64,000 nucleotides of DNA from Skeletonema tropicum (GCA_037178625.1 CM074136.1:1-64000), one strand, 5' to 3'. Counted from the first letter of the stretch, positions 1 through 12,700 are shown. Notes: generated by a model not told the origin, from the letters alone. Translations and numbers: made by a program.

Positions 1-143
1 GTTGGTGGAGGAGAGTTGGGAGTAGCAGTGGAATGATGAGGTTGTATTCATTATTCATCCACTGCTCGCCGGCTGTAGGATGACAACATGGTTGTTGGGA
101 GTGGTGATAATGTTGAAGGATGGATGAGTAATGATTATTGGAC

Positions 144-155
144 GGTACATGTACC
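144..155. repeat. 12-bp palindrome GGTACATGTACC (one per unit)
   Basis: A second perfect palindrome lies in each unit and shares the GGTAC/GTACC half-sites of the 18-bp palindrome. It is disrupted only in the edge copy, near 51196-51213, where extra bases are inserted. Confidence 0.8.
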
Positions 156-1117
156 ATAATGAGTGATGAGGGAGGCTGATCTACGCCTTCGTTCTTCAGC
201 GTAGCGTTTGGTCTCGCTGCACCTGAAGTTCATGTTATTCGTCCCATGAAAAGAAGTGTGTTGTGCGAGGGCCCCCGGCCGAGCAGTGTGTATTGTCATG
301 ATAATGATGCCGCATTAAAGTGGCATTGAAGATAAAGTGGTCGCTTTTTGGGATTTTCGACGTACTGATTGTCTGAATGAGGCTGATTATCATGTCGCTT
401 TTTCGCGAGGGCTTTGCCCGAGCAGTGGTTAGTAATTTGATAGACATAATGGTACTAATCGATAGCGCTTCAAAAGAGCTTTCGATTGGTTGCTAATTTG
501 TATTATTTTGGTCAAATTCGGACGGTTCATTGGATATTGTGGCTGTCAAGCCGAATCTGGCCGAGCTGGGCGCTTTATAGACCCATTTTTGACCGAGAGA
601 CGATCTGTAAACAATCGTCCAAACAGGCTCATTATACCTCGAATCGATAGAGCTGCTCAAGGGCTTTCCAAAACGCCACTTATCGCCCTCATTGGACTAC
701 TAGAACGGAAGATATCGGCCATTACAACATTGTGTCATTGAACTTGCCTTGTGTGGTGCTTGTTCAAAAAAGGACAGTGGTGGTGCCGCTTTGCAAGTCT
801 TCATGCATCTCTAAATAGTTTACCGTTGCCGCATCGGCACTCAGTGCACTCGTCAGATAGGCTAGAGGGGCAGGTACTACAATTTGCTGCTCGTCATTTT
901 TTCCGTTCAAAGTTGTGGTATTGTACATCTATCGATCATCTCTCCTTCATCCCACCATCACAGTCACAGTGTGAGATTGCTCTCAAGTGCATGCGTGTAG
1001 TGTAGCGATGGACGGAGGATCAATCTTCGAGTAGAGGTGGACGCAACAGCAGCATTAGCAATAACAACCTCTATAACTTGTCTTGCAGCGGTCGTACCAA
1101 GGCAATGAGTGGTGATT

Positions 1118-1333
1118 TCGAATCGTCTCGTCGAGCTCTATCGATAAGTACTATAATCAACGTCAAATATCGACCCGTTGTCATATATATCGACTCAACT
1201 AAATCGACATCGACCTCTAGAGAATCCGAATATCGAGCGCCCCCCAAATTTAAATCGACATTCGAATTTTAACCAGAGAATCGACAATGACACAACCATT
1301 CGAATCGTCATTTCAAGCTCTATCAATTATCGA
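1118..1333. repeat. TCGA-dense block within each unit (13 TCGA in 216 bp)
   Basis: TCGA occurs at 1118, 1131, 1141, 1170, 1190, 1204, 1210, 1233, 1255, 1262, 1281, 1300 and 1330. Fewer than one would be expected by chance in 216 bp. Many sit inside ATCGAC or TTCGAA. Spacing is irregular (6-30 bp), so this is not a simple tandem repeat. It may be a decayed short repeat or a cluster of binding or methylation sites. The block is conserved in the complete units. Confidence 0.75.
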
Positions 1334-1396
1334 ATACTACAATAAACACTGCTCGTCCTCGCTGCCGCTCGCACTCGCTCAATACTGCCGTCAATG

Positions 1397-1414
1397 ACAG
1401 TTGGTACCAACTGT
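1397..1414. repeat. 18-bp perfect palindrome ACAGTTGGTACCAACTGT (one per unit)
   Basis: The sequence reads identically on both strands. It is retained in all complete copies except copy 6 (about 10838), where small insertions break it. A perfect 18-mer is a plausible site for a dimeric DNA-binding protein, but no function is shown. Confidence 0.85.
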
Positions 1415-1542
1415 TGTGAGATTGTAAAAAGCGACTTCATTGATCGGCGAAGAAGATGACAGTTGGCACGACCGCATCAAACGCTGCGCTGAAGAACGAT
1501 GCTTAAATCAGGCGGGCTCTATGACTGGTCGAAGATCCAAGA

Positions 1543-2100
1543 CGCTTCGCTGAAGAACGACGGCGTAGATCAGCGTGGTCAATGATTGGTTGGCACGACA
1601 TTTATGCGAAGATCTACTAATTACTAATAATCACAGCTCGATCCCAAAAAGCGACCGCCGAGGAGGGCGATGAACATGATAATTGGCACGGGTGGAGTTG
1701 TCGATGGATAAACACTGCTCGGTCTCCCTCCGGTCGACCTCGCCCTCCTCATCGACACAGCGGAGTCTGATGTTGCGGATGGTGGATTGTTGTATTCGTC
1801 ATCATTATCATCATCTTCACTCTCCTCCACCAACCACTGCTACTCCCAACTCTTCTCCAACCTCATCATCATCATCAACATTGCCGACACAGTGGTTGGT
1901 GGAGGAGAGTTGGGAGTAGCAGTGGAATGATGAGGTTGTATTCATTATTCATCCACTGCTCGCCGGCTGTAGGATGACAACATGGTTGTTGGGAGTGGTG
2001 ATAATGTTGAAGGATGGATGAGTAATGATTATTGGACGGTACATGTACCATAATGAGTGATGAGGGAGGCTGATCTACGCCTTCGTTCTTCAGCGTAGCG
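1543..2100. repeat. 32-bp inverted repeat, ~0.5 kb apart, recurring with each unit
   Basis: The segment 1543-1574 and the reverse complement of 2069-2100 match at 30 of 32 positions, with core words CTGAAGAACGA and GGCGTAGATCAGC. A third, less similar copy lies in direct orientation to the first at about 1491-1522. The intervening DNA includes the foldback at 1834-1925 and further partial inverted matches, such as ATCCCAAAAAGCGACC near 1642 against its complement near 2234. Confidence 0.75.
1834..1925. repeat. Foldback (inverted repeat) present in every unit
   Basis: The left arm at 1834-1862 and the right arm at 1894-1925 are near-perfect reverse complements: the outer 20 bases pair fully, followed by a G.T-compatible mismatch and a short slipped stretch. 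They are separated by a ~31-nt loop containing a CAT-repeat tract. The structure recurs at every unit junction as phased here. It could extrude as a cruciform in DNA or form a hairpin in RNA of either strand. A few copies carry indels in it, for example about 11341 (three bases missing), 28311 and 41587. Confidence 0.85.
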
Positions 2101-3784
2101 TTTGGTCTCGCTGCACCTGAAGTTCATGTTATTCGTCCCATGAAAAGAAGTGTGTTGTGCGAGGGCCCCCGGCCGAGCAGTGTGTATTGTCATGATAATG
2201 ATGCCGCATTAAAGTGGCATTGAAGATAAAGTGGTCGCTTTTTGGGATTTTCGACGTACTGATTGTCTGAATGAGGCTGATTATCATGTCGCTTTTTCGC
2301 GAGGGCTTTGCCCGAGCAGTGGTTAGTAATTTGATAGACATAATGGTACTAATCGATAGCGCTTCAAAAGAGCTTTCGATTGGTTGCTAATTTGTATTAT
2401 TTTGGTCAAATTCGGACGGTTCATTGGATATTGTGGCTGTCAAGCCGAATCTGGCCGAGCTGGGCGCTTTATAGACCCATTTTTGACCGAGACGATCTGT
2501 AAACAATCGTCCAAACAGGCTCATTATACCTCGAATCGATAGAGCTGCTCAAGGGCTTTCCAAAACGCCACTTATCGCCCTCATTGGACTACTAGAACGG
2601 AAGATATCGGCCATTACAACATTGTGTCATTGAACTTGCCTTGTGTGGTGCTTGTTCAAAAAAGGACAGTGGTGGTGCCGCTTTGCAAGTCTTCATGCAT
2701 CTCTAAATAGTGTACCGTTGCCGCATCGGCACTCAGTGCACTCGTCAGATAGGCTAGAGGGGCAGGTACTACAATTTGCTGCTCGTCATTTTTTCCGTTC
2801 AAAGTTGTGGTATTGTACATCTATCGATCATCTCTCCTTCATCCCACCATCACAGTCACAGTGTGAGATTGCTCTCAAGTGCATGCGTGTAGTGTAGCGA
2901 TGGACGGAGGATCAATCTTCGAGTAGAGGTGGACGCAACAGCAGCATTAGCAATAACAACCTCTATAACTTGTCTTGCAGCGGTCGTACCAAGGCAATGA
3001 GTGGTGATTTCGAATCGTCTCGTCGAGCTCTATCGATAAGTACTATAATCAACGTCAAATATCGACCCGTTGTCATATATATCGACTCAACTAAATCGAC
3101 ATCGACCTCTAGAGAATCCGAATATCGAGCGCCCCCCAAATTTAAATCGACATTCGAATTTTAACCAGAGAATCGACAATGACACAACCATTCGAATCGT
3201 CATTTCAAGCTCTATCAATTATCGAATACTACAATAAACACTGCTCGTCCTCGCTGCCGCTCGCACTCGCTCAATACTGCCGTCAATGACAGTTGGTACC
3301 AACTGTTGTGAGATTGTAAAAAGCGACTTCATTGATCGGCGAAGAAGATGACAGTTGGCACGACCGCATCAAACGCTGCGCTGAAGAACGATGCTTAAAT
3401 CAGGCGGGCTCTATGACTGGTCGAAGATCCAAGACGCTTCGCTGAAGAACGACGGCGTAGATCAGCGTGGTCAATGATTGGTTGGCACGACATTTATGCG
3501 AAGATCTACTAATTACTAATAATCACAGCTCGATCCCAAAAAGCGACCGCCGAGGAGGGCGATGAACATGATAATTGGCACGGGTGGAGTTGTCGATGGA
3601 TAAACACTGCTCGGTCTCCCTCCGGTCGACCTCGCCCTCCTCATCGACAGCGGAGTCTGATGTTGCGGATGGTGGATTGTTGTATTCGTCATCATTATCA
3701 TCATCTTCACTCTCCTCCACCAACCACTGCTACTCCCAACTCTTCTCCAACCTCATCATCATCATCAACATTGCCGACACAGTG
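1895..3784. repeat. Representative array unit (copy 2, 1890 bp) and its anatomy
   Basis: This copy carries the commonest sequence. In order it holds: the right arm of the foldback (start of unit); the GGTACATGTACC palindrome; a GATCTACGCC...CAGCG arm (about 2069-2100); two GTCGCTTTTT words (about 2235 and 2289); paired ATCGATAG...GCTTTC segments (about 2353 and 2536); a hypervariable stretch (about 2805-2830); the block matching the downstream gene (about 2876-2945); the TCGA-rich block (about 3010-3225); the ACAGTTGGTACCAACTGT palindrome (about 3289-3306); the second GATCTACGCC-type arm in inverse orientation (about 3435-3466); a CATCATCAT-rich tract; and the left foldback arm. Internal direct subrepeats, for example the two CGCTGAAGAACGA segments, suggest the unit was itself built by small duplications. 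Confidence 0.85.
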
Positions 3785-6700
3785 GTTGGTGGAGGAGAGT
3801 TGGGAGTAGCAGTGGAATGATGAGGTTGTATTCATTATTCATCCACTGCTCGCCGGCTGTAGGATGACAACATGGTTGTTGGGAGTGGTGATAATGTTGA
3901 AGGATGGATGAGTAATGATTATTGGACGGTACATGTACCATAATGAGTGATGAGGGAGGCTGATCTACGCCTTCGTTCTTCAGCGTAGCGTTTGGTCTCG
4001 CTGCACCTGAAGTTCATGTTATTCGTCCCATGAAAAGAAGTGTGTTGTGCGAGGGCCCCCGGCCGAGCAGTGTGTATTGTCATGATAATGATGCCGCATT
4101 AAAGTGGCATTGAAGATAAAGTGGTCGCTTTTTGGGATTTTCGACGTACTGATTGTCTGAATGAGGCTGATTATCATGTCGCTTTTTCGCGAGGGCTTTG
4201 CCCGAGCAGTGGTTAGTAATTTGATAGACATAATGGTACTAATCGATAGCGCTTCAAAAGAGCTTTCGATTGGTTGCTAATTTGTATTATTTTGGTCAAA
4301 TTCGGACGGTTCATTGGATATTGTGGCTGTCAAGCCGAATCTGGCCGAGCTGGGCGCTTTATAGACCCATTTTTGACCGAGACGATCTGTAAACAATCGT
4401 CCAAACAGGCTCATTATACCTCGAATCGATAGAGCTGCTCAAGGGCTTTCCAAAACGCCACTTATCGCCCTCATTGGACTACTAGAACGGAAGATATCGG
4501 CCATTACAACATTGTGTCATTGAACTTGCCTTGTGTGGTGCTTGTTCAAAAAAGGACAGTGGTGGTGCCGCTTTGCAAGTCTTCATGCATCTCTAAATAG
4601 TGTACCGTTGCCGCATCGGCACTCAGTGCACTCGTCAGATAGGCTAGAGGGGCAGGTACTACAATTTGCTGCTCGTCATTTTTTCCGTTCAAAGTTGTGG
4701 TATTGTACATCTATCGATCATCTCTCCTTCATCCCACCATCACAGTCACAGTGTGAGATTGCTCTCAAGTGCATGCGTGTAGTGTAGCGATGGACGGAGG
4801 ATCAATCTTCGAGTAGAGGTGGACGCAACAGCAGCATTAGCAATAACAACCTCTATAACTTGTCTTGCAGCGGTCGTACCAAGGCAATGAGTGGTGATTT
4901 CGAATCGTCTCGTCGAGCTCTATCGATAAGTACTATAATCAACGTCAAATATCGACCCGTTGTCATATATATCGACTCAACTAAATCGACATCGACCTCT
5001 AGAGAATCCGAATATCGAGCGCCCCCCAAATTTAAATCGACATTCGAATTTTAACCAGAGAATCGACAATGACACAACCATTCGAATCGTCATTTCAAGC
5101 TCTATCAATTATCGAATACTACAATAAACACTGCTCGTCCTCGCTGCCGCTCGCACTCGCTCAATACTGCCGTCAATGACAGTTGGTACCAACTGTTGTG
5201 AGATTGTAAAAAGCGACTTCATTGATCGGCGAAGAAGATGACAGTTGGCACGACCGCATCAAACGCTGCGCTGAAGAACGATGCTTAAATCAGGCGGGCT
5301 CTATGACTGGTCGAAGATCCAAGACGCTTCGCTGAAGAACGACGGCGTAGATCAGCGTGGTCAATGATTGGTTGGCACGACATTTATGCGAAGATCTACT
5401 AATTACTAATAATCACAGCTCGATCCCAAAAAGCGACCGCCGAGGAGGGCGATGAACATGATAATTGGCACGGGTGGAGTTGTCGATGGATAAACACTGC
5501 TCGGTCTCCCTCCGGTCGACCTCGCCCTCCTCATCGACAGCGGAGTCTGATGTTGCGGATGGTGGATTGTTGTATTCGTCATCATTATCATCATCTTCAC
5601 TCTCCTCCACCAACCACTGCTACTCCCAACTCTTCTCCAACCTCATCATCATCATCAACATTGCCGACACAGTGGTTGGTGGAGGAGAGTTGGGAGTAGC
5701 AGTGGAATGATGAGGTTGTATTCATTATTCATCCACTGCTCGCCGGCTGTAGGATGACAACATGGTTGTTGGGAGTGGTGATAATGTTGAAGGATGGATG
5801 AGTAATGATTATTGGACGGTACATGTACCATAATGAGTGATGAGGGAGGCTGATCTACGCCTTCGTTCTTCAGCGTAGCGTTTGGTCTCGCTGCACCTGA
5901 AGTTCATGTTATTCGTCCCATGAAAAAGAAGTGTGTTGTGCGAGGGCCCCCGGCCGAGCAGTGTGTATTGTCATGATAATGATGCCGCATTAAAGTGGCA
6001 TTGAAGATAAAGTGGTCGCTTTTTGGGATTTTCGACGTACTGATTGTCTGAATGAGGCTGATTATCATGTCGCTTTTTCGCGAGGGCTTTGCCCGAGCAG
6101 TGGTTAGTAATTTGATAGACATAATGGTACTAATCGATAGCGCTTCAAAAGAGCTTTCGATTGGTTGCTAATTTGTATTATTTTGGTCAAATTCGGACGG
6201 TTCATTGGATATTGTGGCTGTCAAGCCGAATCTGGCCGAGCTGGGCGCTTTTATAGACCCATTTTTGACCGAGACGATCTGTAAACAATCGTCCAAACAG
6301 GCTCATATATACCTCGAATCGATAGAGCTGCTCAAGGGCTTTCCAAAACGCCACTTATCGCCTCATTGGACTACTAGAACGGAAGATATCGGCCATTACA
6401 ACATTGTGTCATTGAACTTGCCTTGTGTGGTGCTTGTTCAAAAAAGGACAGTGGTGGTGCCGCTTTGCAAGTCTTCATGCATCTCTAAATAGTTTACCGT
6501 TGACGCATCGGCACTCAGTGCACTCGTCAGATAGGCTAGAGGGGCAGGTACTACAATTGCTGCTCGTCATTTTTTCCGTTCAAAGTTGTGGTAGTACATC
6601 TATCGATCATCTCTCCTTCATCCCACCATCACAGTCACAGTGTGAGATTGCTCTCAAGTGCATGCGTGTAGTGTAGCGATGGACGGAGGATCAATCTTCG

Positions 6701-9700
6701 AGTAGAGGTGGACGCAACAGCAGCATTAGCAATAACAACCTCTATAACTTGTCTTGCAGCGGTCGTACCAAGGCAATGAGTGGTGATTTCGAATCGTTCT
6801 CGTCGAGCTCTATCGATAAGTACTATAATCAACGTCAAATATCGACCCGTTGTCATATATATCGACTCAACTAAATCGACATCGACCTCTAGAGAATCCG
6901 AATATCGAGCGCCCCCCAAAATTTAAATCGACATTCGAATTTTAACCAGAGAATCGACAATGACACAACCATTCGAATCGTCATTTCAAGCTCTATCAAT
7001 TATCGAATACTACAATAAACACTGCTCGTCCTCGCTGCCGCTCGCACTCGCTCAATACTGCCGTCAATGACAGTTGGTACCAACTGTTGTGAGATTGTAA
7101 AAAGCGACTTCATTGATCGGCGAAGAAGATGACAGTTGGCACGACCGCATCAAACGCTGCGCTGAAGAACGATGCTTAAATCAGGCGGGCTCTATGACTG
7201 GTCGAAGATCCAAGACGCTTCGCTGAAGAACGACGGCGTAGATCAGCGTGGTCAATGATTGGTTGGCACGACATTTATGCGAAGATCTACTAATTACTAA
7301 TAATCACAGCTCGATCCCAAAAAGCGACCGCCGAGGAGGGCGATGAACATGATAATTGGCACGGGTGGAGTTGTCGATGGATAAACACTGCTCGGTCTCC
7401 CTCCGGTCGACCTCGCCCTCCTCATCGACAGCGGAGTCTGATGTTGCGGATGGTGGATTGTTGTATTCGTCATCATTATCATCATCTTCACTCTCCTCCA
7501 CCAACCACTGCTACTCCCAACTCTTCTCCAACCTCATCATCATCATCAACATTGCCGACACAGTGGTTGGTGGAGGAGAGTTGGGAGTAGCAGTGGAATG
7601 ATGAGGTTGTATTCATTATTCATCCACTGCTCGCCGGCTGTAGGATGACAACATGGTTGTTGGGAGTGGTGATAATGTTGAAGGATGGATGAGTAATGAT
7701 TATTGGACGGTACATGTACCATAATGAGTGATGAGGGAGGCTGATCTACGCCTTCGTTCTTCAGCGTAGCGTTTGGTCTCGCTGCACCTGAAGTTCATGT
7801 TATTCGTCCCATGAAAAGAAGTGTGTTGTGCGAGGGCCCCCGGCCGAGCAGTGTGTATTGTCATGATAATGATGCCGCATTAAAGTGGCATTGAAGATAA
7901 AGTGGTCGCTTTTTGGGATTTTCGACGTACTGATTGTCTGAATGAGGCTGATTATCATGTCGCTTTTTCGCGAGGGCTTTGCCCGAGCAGTGGTTAGTAA
8001 TTTGATAGACATAATGGTACTAATCGATAGCGCTTCAAAAGAGCTTTCGATTGGTTGCTAATTTGTATTATTTTGGTCAAATTCGGACGGTTCATTGGAT
8101 ATTGTGGCTGTCAAGCCGAATCTGGCCGAGCTGGGCGCTTTATAGACCCATTTTTGACCGAGACGATCTGTAAACAATCGTCCAAACAGGCTCATTATAC
8201 CTCGAATCGATAGAGCTGCTCAAGGGCTTTCCAAAACGCCACTTATCGCCCTCATTGGACTACTAGAACGGAAGATATCGGCCATTACAACATTGTGTCA
8301 TTGAACTTGCCTTGTGTGGTGCTTGTTCAAAAAAGGACAGTGGTGGTGCCGCTTTGCAAGTCTTCATGCATCTCTAAATAGTGTACCGTTGCCGCATCGG
8401 CACTCAGTGCACTCGTCAGATAGGCTAGAGGGGCAGGTACTACAATTTGCTGCTCGTCATTTTTTCCGTTCAAAGTTGTGGTATTTGTACATCTATCATC
8501 TCTCCTTCATCCCACCATCACAGTCACAGTGTGAGATTGCTCTCAAGTGCATGCGTGTAGTGTAGCGATGGACGGAGGATCAATCTTCGAGTAGAGGTGG
8601 ACGCAACAGCAGCATTAGCAATAACAACCTCTATAACTTGTCTTGCAGCGGTCGTACCAAGGCAATGAGTGGTGATTTCGAATCGTCTCGTCGAGCTCTA
8701 TCGATAAGTACTATAATCAACGTCAAATATCGACCCGTTGTCATATATATCGACTCAACTAAATCGACATCGACCTCTAGAGAATCCGAATATCGAGCGC
8801 CCCCCAAATTTAAATCGACATTCGAATTTTAACCAGAGAATCGACAATGACACAACCATTCGAATCGTCATTTCAAGCTCTATCAATTATCGAATACTAC
8901 AATAAACACTGCTCGTCCTCGCTGCCGCTCGCACTCGCTCAATACTGCCGTCAATGACAGTTGGTACCAACTGTTGTGAGATTGTAAAAAGCGACTTCAT
9001 TGATCGGCGAAGAAGATGACAGTTGGCACGACCGCATCAAACGCTGCGCTGAAGAACGATGCTTAAATCAGGCGGGCTCTATGACTGGTCGAAGATCCAA
9101 GACGCTTCGCTGAAGAACGACGGCGTAGATCAGCGTGGTCAATGATTGGTTGGCACGACATTTATGCGAAGATCTACTAATTACTAATAATCACAGCTCG
9201 ATCCCAAAAAGCGACCGCCGAGGAGGGCGATGAACATGATAATTGGCACGGGTGGAGTTGTCGATGGATAAACACTGCTCGGTCTCCCTCGGTCGACCTC
9301 GCCCTCCTCATCGACAGCGGAGTCTGATGTTGCGGATGGTGGATTGTTGTATTCGTCATCATTATCATCATCTTCACTCTCCTCCACCAACCACTGCTAC
9401 TCCCAACTCTTCTCCAACCTCATCATCATCATCAACATTGCCGACACAGTGGTTGGTGGAGGAGAGTTGGGAGTAGCAGTGGAATGATGAGGTTGTATTC
9501 ATTATTCATCCACTGCTCGCCGGCTGTAGGATGACAACATGGTTGTTGGGAGTGGTGATAATGTTGAAGGATGGATGAGTAATGATTATTGGACGGTACA
9601 TGTACCATAATGAGTGATGAGGGAGGCTGATCTACGCCTTCGTTCTTCAGCGTAGCGTTTGGTCTCGCTGCACCTGAAGTTCATGTTATTCGTCCCATGA

Positions 9701-12700
9701 AAAGAAGTGTGTTGTGCGAGGGCCCCGGCCGAGCAGTGTGTATTGTCATGATAATGATGCCGCATTAAAGTGGCATTGAAGATAAAGTGGTCGCTTTTTG
9801 GGATTTTCGACGTACTGATTGTCTGAATGAGGCTGATTATCATGTCGCTTTTTCGCGAGGGCTTTGCCCGAGCAGTGGTTAGTAATTTGATAGACATAAT
9901 GGTACTAATCGATAGCGCTTCAAAAGAGCTTTCGATTGGTTGCTAATTTGTATTATTTGGTCAAATTCGGACGGTTCATTGGATATTGTGGCTGTCAAGC
10001 CGAATCTGGCCGAGCTGGGCGCTTTATAGACCCATTTTTGACCGAGACGATCTGTAAACAATCGTCCAAACAGGCTCATTATACCTCGAATCGATAGAGC
10101 TGCTCAAGGGCTTTCCAAAAACGCCACTTATCGCCCTCATTGGACTACTAGAACGGAAGATATCGGCCATTACAACATTGTGTCATTGAACTTTGCCTGT
10201 GTGGTGCTTGTTCAAAAAAGGACAGTGGTGGTGCCGCTTTGCAAGTCTTCATGCATCTCTAAATAGTGTACCGTTGCCGCATCGGCACTCAGTGCACTCG
10301 TCAGATAGGCTAGAGGGGCAGGTACTACAATTTGCTGCTCGTCATTTTCCGTTCAAAGTTGTGGTACATCGATCATCTCTCCTTAATCCCCACCATCACA
10401 GTCACAGTGTGAGATGCTCTCAAGTGCATGCGTGTAGTGTAGCGATGGACGGAGGATCAATCTTCGAGTAGAGGTGGACGCAACAGCAGCATTAGCAATA
10501 ACAACCTCTATAACTTGTCTTGCATCGCGTCGTAGCCAAGGCAATGAGTGGTGATTTCGAATCGTCTCGTCGAGCTCTATCGATAAGTACTATAATCAAC
10601 GTCAAAATATCGACCCGTGTCATATATATCGACTCAACTAAATCGACATCGACCTCTAGAGAATCCGAATATCGAGCGCCCCCCAAATTTAAATCGACAT
10701 TCGAATTTTAACCAGAGAATCGACAATGACACAACCATTCGAATCGTCATTTCAAGCTCTATCAATTATCGAATACTACAATAAACACTGCTCGTCCTCG
10801 CTGCCGCTCGCACTCCGCCAATACTGCCGTCAATGACAGTTGGTTACCAAAACTGTTGTGAGATTGTAAAAAGCGGACTTCATTGATCGGCGAAGAAGAT
10901 GACAGTTGGCACGACCGCATCAAACGCTGCGCTGAAGAACGATGCTTAAATCAGGCGGGCTCTATGACTGGTCGAAGATCCAAGACGCTTCGCTGAAGAA
11001 CGACGGCGTAGATCAGCGTGGTCAATGATTGGTTGGCACGACATTTATGCGAAGATCTACTAATTACTAATAATCACAGCTCGATCCCAAAAAGCGACCG
11101 CCGAGGAGGGCGATGAACATGATAATTGGCACGGGTGGAGTTGTCGATGGATAAACACTGCTCGGTCTCCCTCCGGTCGACCTCGCCCTCCTCATCGACA
11201 GCGGAGTCTGATGTTGCGGATGGTGGATTGTTGTATTCGTCATCATTATCATCATCTTCACTCTCCTCCACCAACCACTGCTACTCCCAACTCTTCTCCA
11301 ACCTCATCATCATCATCAACATTGCCGACACAGTGGTTGGTGGGGAGAGTTGGGAGTAGCAGTGGAATGATGAGGTTGTATTCATTATTCATCCACTGCT
11401 CGCCGGCTGTAGGATGACAACATGGTTGTTGGGAGTGGTGATAATGTTGAAGGATGGATGAGTAATGATTATTGGACGGTACATGTACCATAATGAGTGA
11501 TGAGGGAGGCTGATCTACGCCTTCGTTCTTCAGCGTAGCGTTTGGTCTCGCTGCACCTGAAGTTCATGTTATTCGTCCCATGAAAAGAAGTGTGTTGTGC
11601 GAGGGCCCCCGGCCGAGCAGTGTGTATTGTCATGATAATGATGCCGCATTAAAGTGGCATTGAAGATAAAGTGGTCGCTTTTTGGGATTTTCGACGTACT
11701 GATTGTCTGAATGAGGCTGATTATCATGTCGCTTTTTCGCGAGGGCTTTGCCCGAGCAGTGGTTAGTAATTTGATAGACATAATGGTACTAATCGATAGC
11801 GCTTCAAAAGAGCTTTCGATTGGTTGCTAATTTGTATTATTTTGGTCAAATTCGGACGGTTCATTGGATATTGTGGCTGTCAAGCCGAATCTGGCCGAGC
11901 TGGGCGCTTTATAGACCCATTTTTGACCGAGACGATCTGTAAACAATCGTCCAAACAGGCTCATTATACCTCGAATCGATAGAGCTGCTCAAGGGCTTTC
12001 CAAAACGCCACTTATCGCCCTCATTGGACTACTAGAACGGAAGATATCGGCCATTACAACATTGTGTCATTGAACTTGCCTTGTGTGGTGCTTGTTCAAA
12101 AAAGGACAGTGGTGGTGCCGCTTTGCAAGTCTTCATGCATCTCTAAATAGTGTACCGTTGCCGCATCGGCACTCAGTGCACTCGTCAGATAGGCTAGAGG
12201 GGCAGGTACTACAATTTGCTGCTCGTCATTTTTTCCGTTCAAAGTTGTGGTATTGTACATCTACGATCATCTCTCCTTCATCCCACCATCACAGTCACAG
12301 TGTGAGATTGCTCTCAAGTGCATGCGTGTAGTGTAGCGATGGACGGAGGATCAATCTTCGAGTAGAGGTGGACGCAACAGCAGCATTAGCAATAACAACC
12401 TCTATAACTTGTCTTGCAGCGGTCGTAGCCAAGGCAATGAGTGGTGATTTCGAATCGTCTCGTCGAGCTCTATCGATAAGTACTATAATCAACGTCAAAT
12501 ATCGACCCGTTGTCATATATATCGACTCAACTAAATCGACATCGACCTCTAGAGAATCCGAATATCGAGCGCCCCCCAAATTTAAATCGACATTCGAATT
12601 TTAACCAGAGAATCGACAATGACACAACCATTCGAATCGTCATTTCAAGCTCTATCAATTATCGAATACTACAATAAACACTGCTCGTCCTCGCTGCCGC

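Noticed and set aside
235..447. Short frames of 64-121 codons on both strands, repeated in each array unit
   Set aside because: They overlap each other on opposite strands, change length through indels between units, start at arbitrary codons and resemble no known protein. They look like by-products of a non-coding repeat.
1111..1125. Pol III B-box-like word TTCGAATC in the unit
   Set aside because: It matches only part of the B-box, and no paired A-box, tRNA fold or T-run terminator was found; it is one of many TCGA words in the block.
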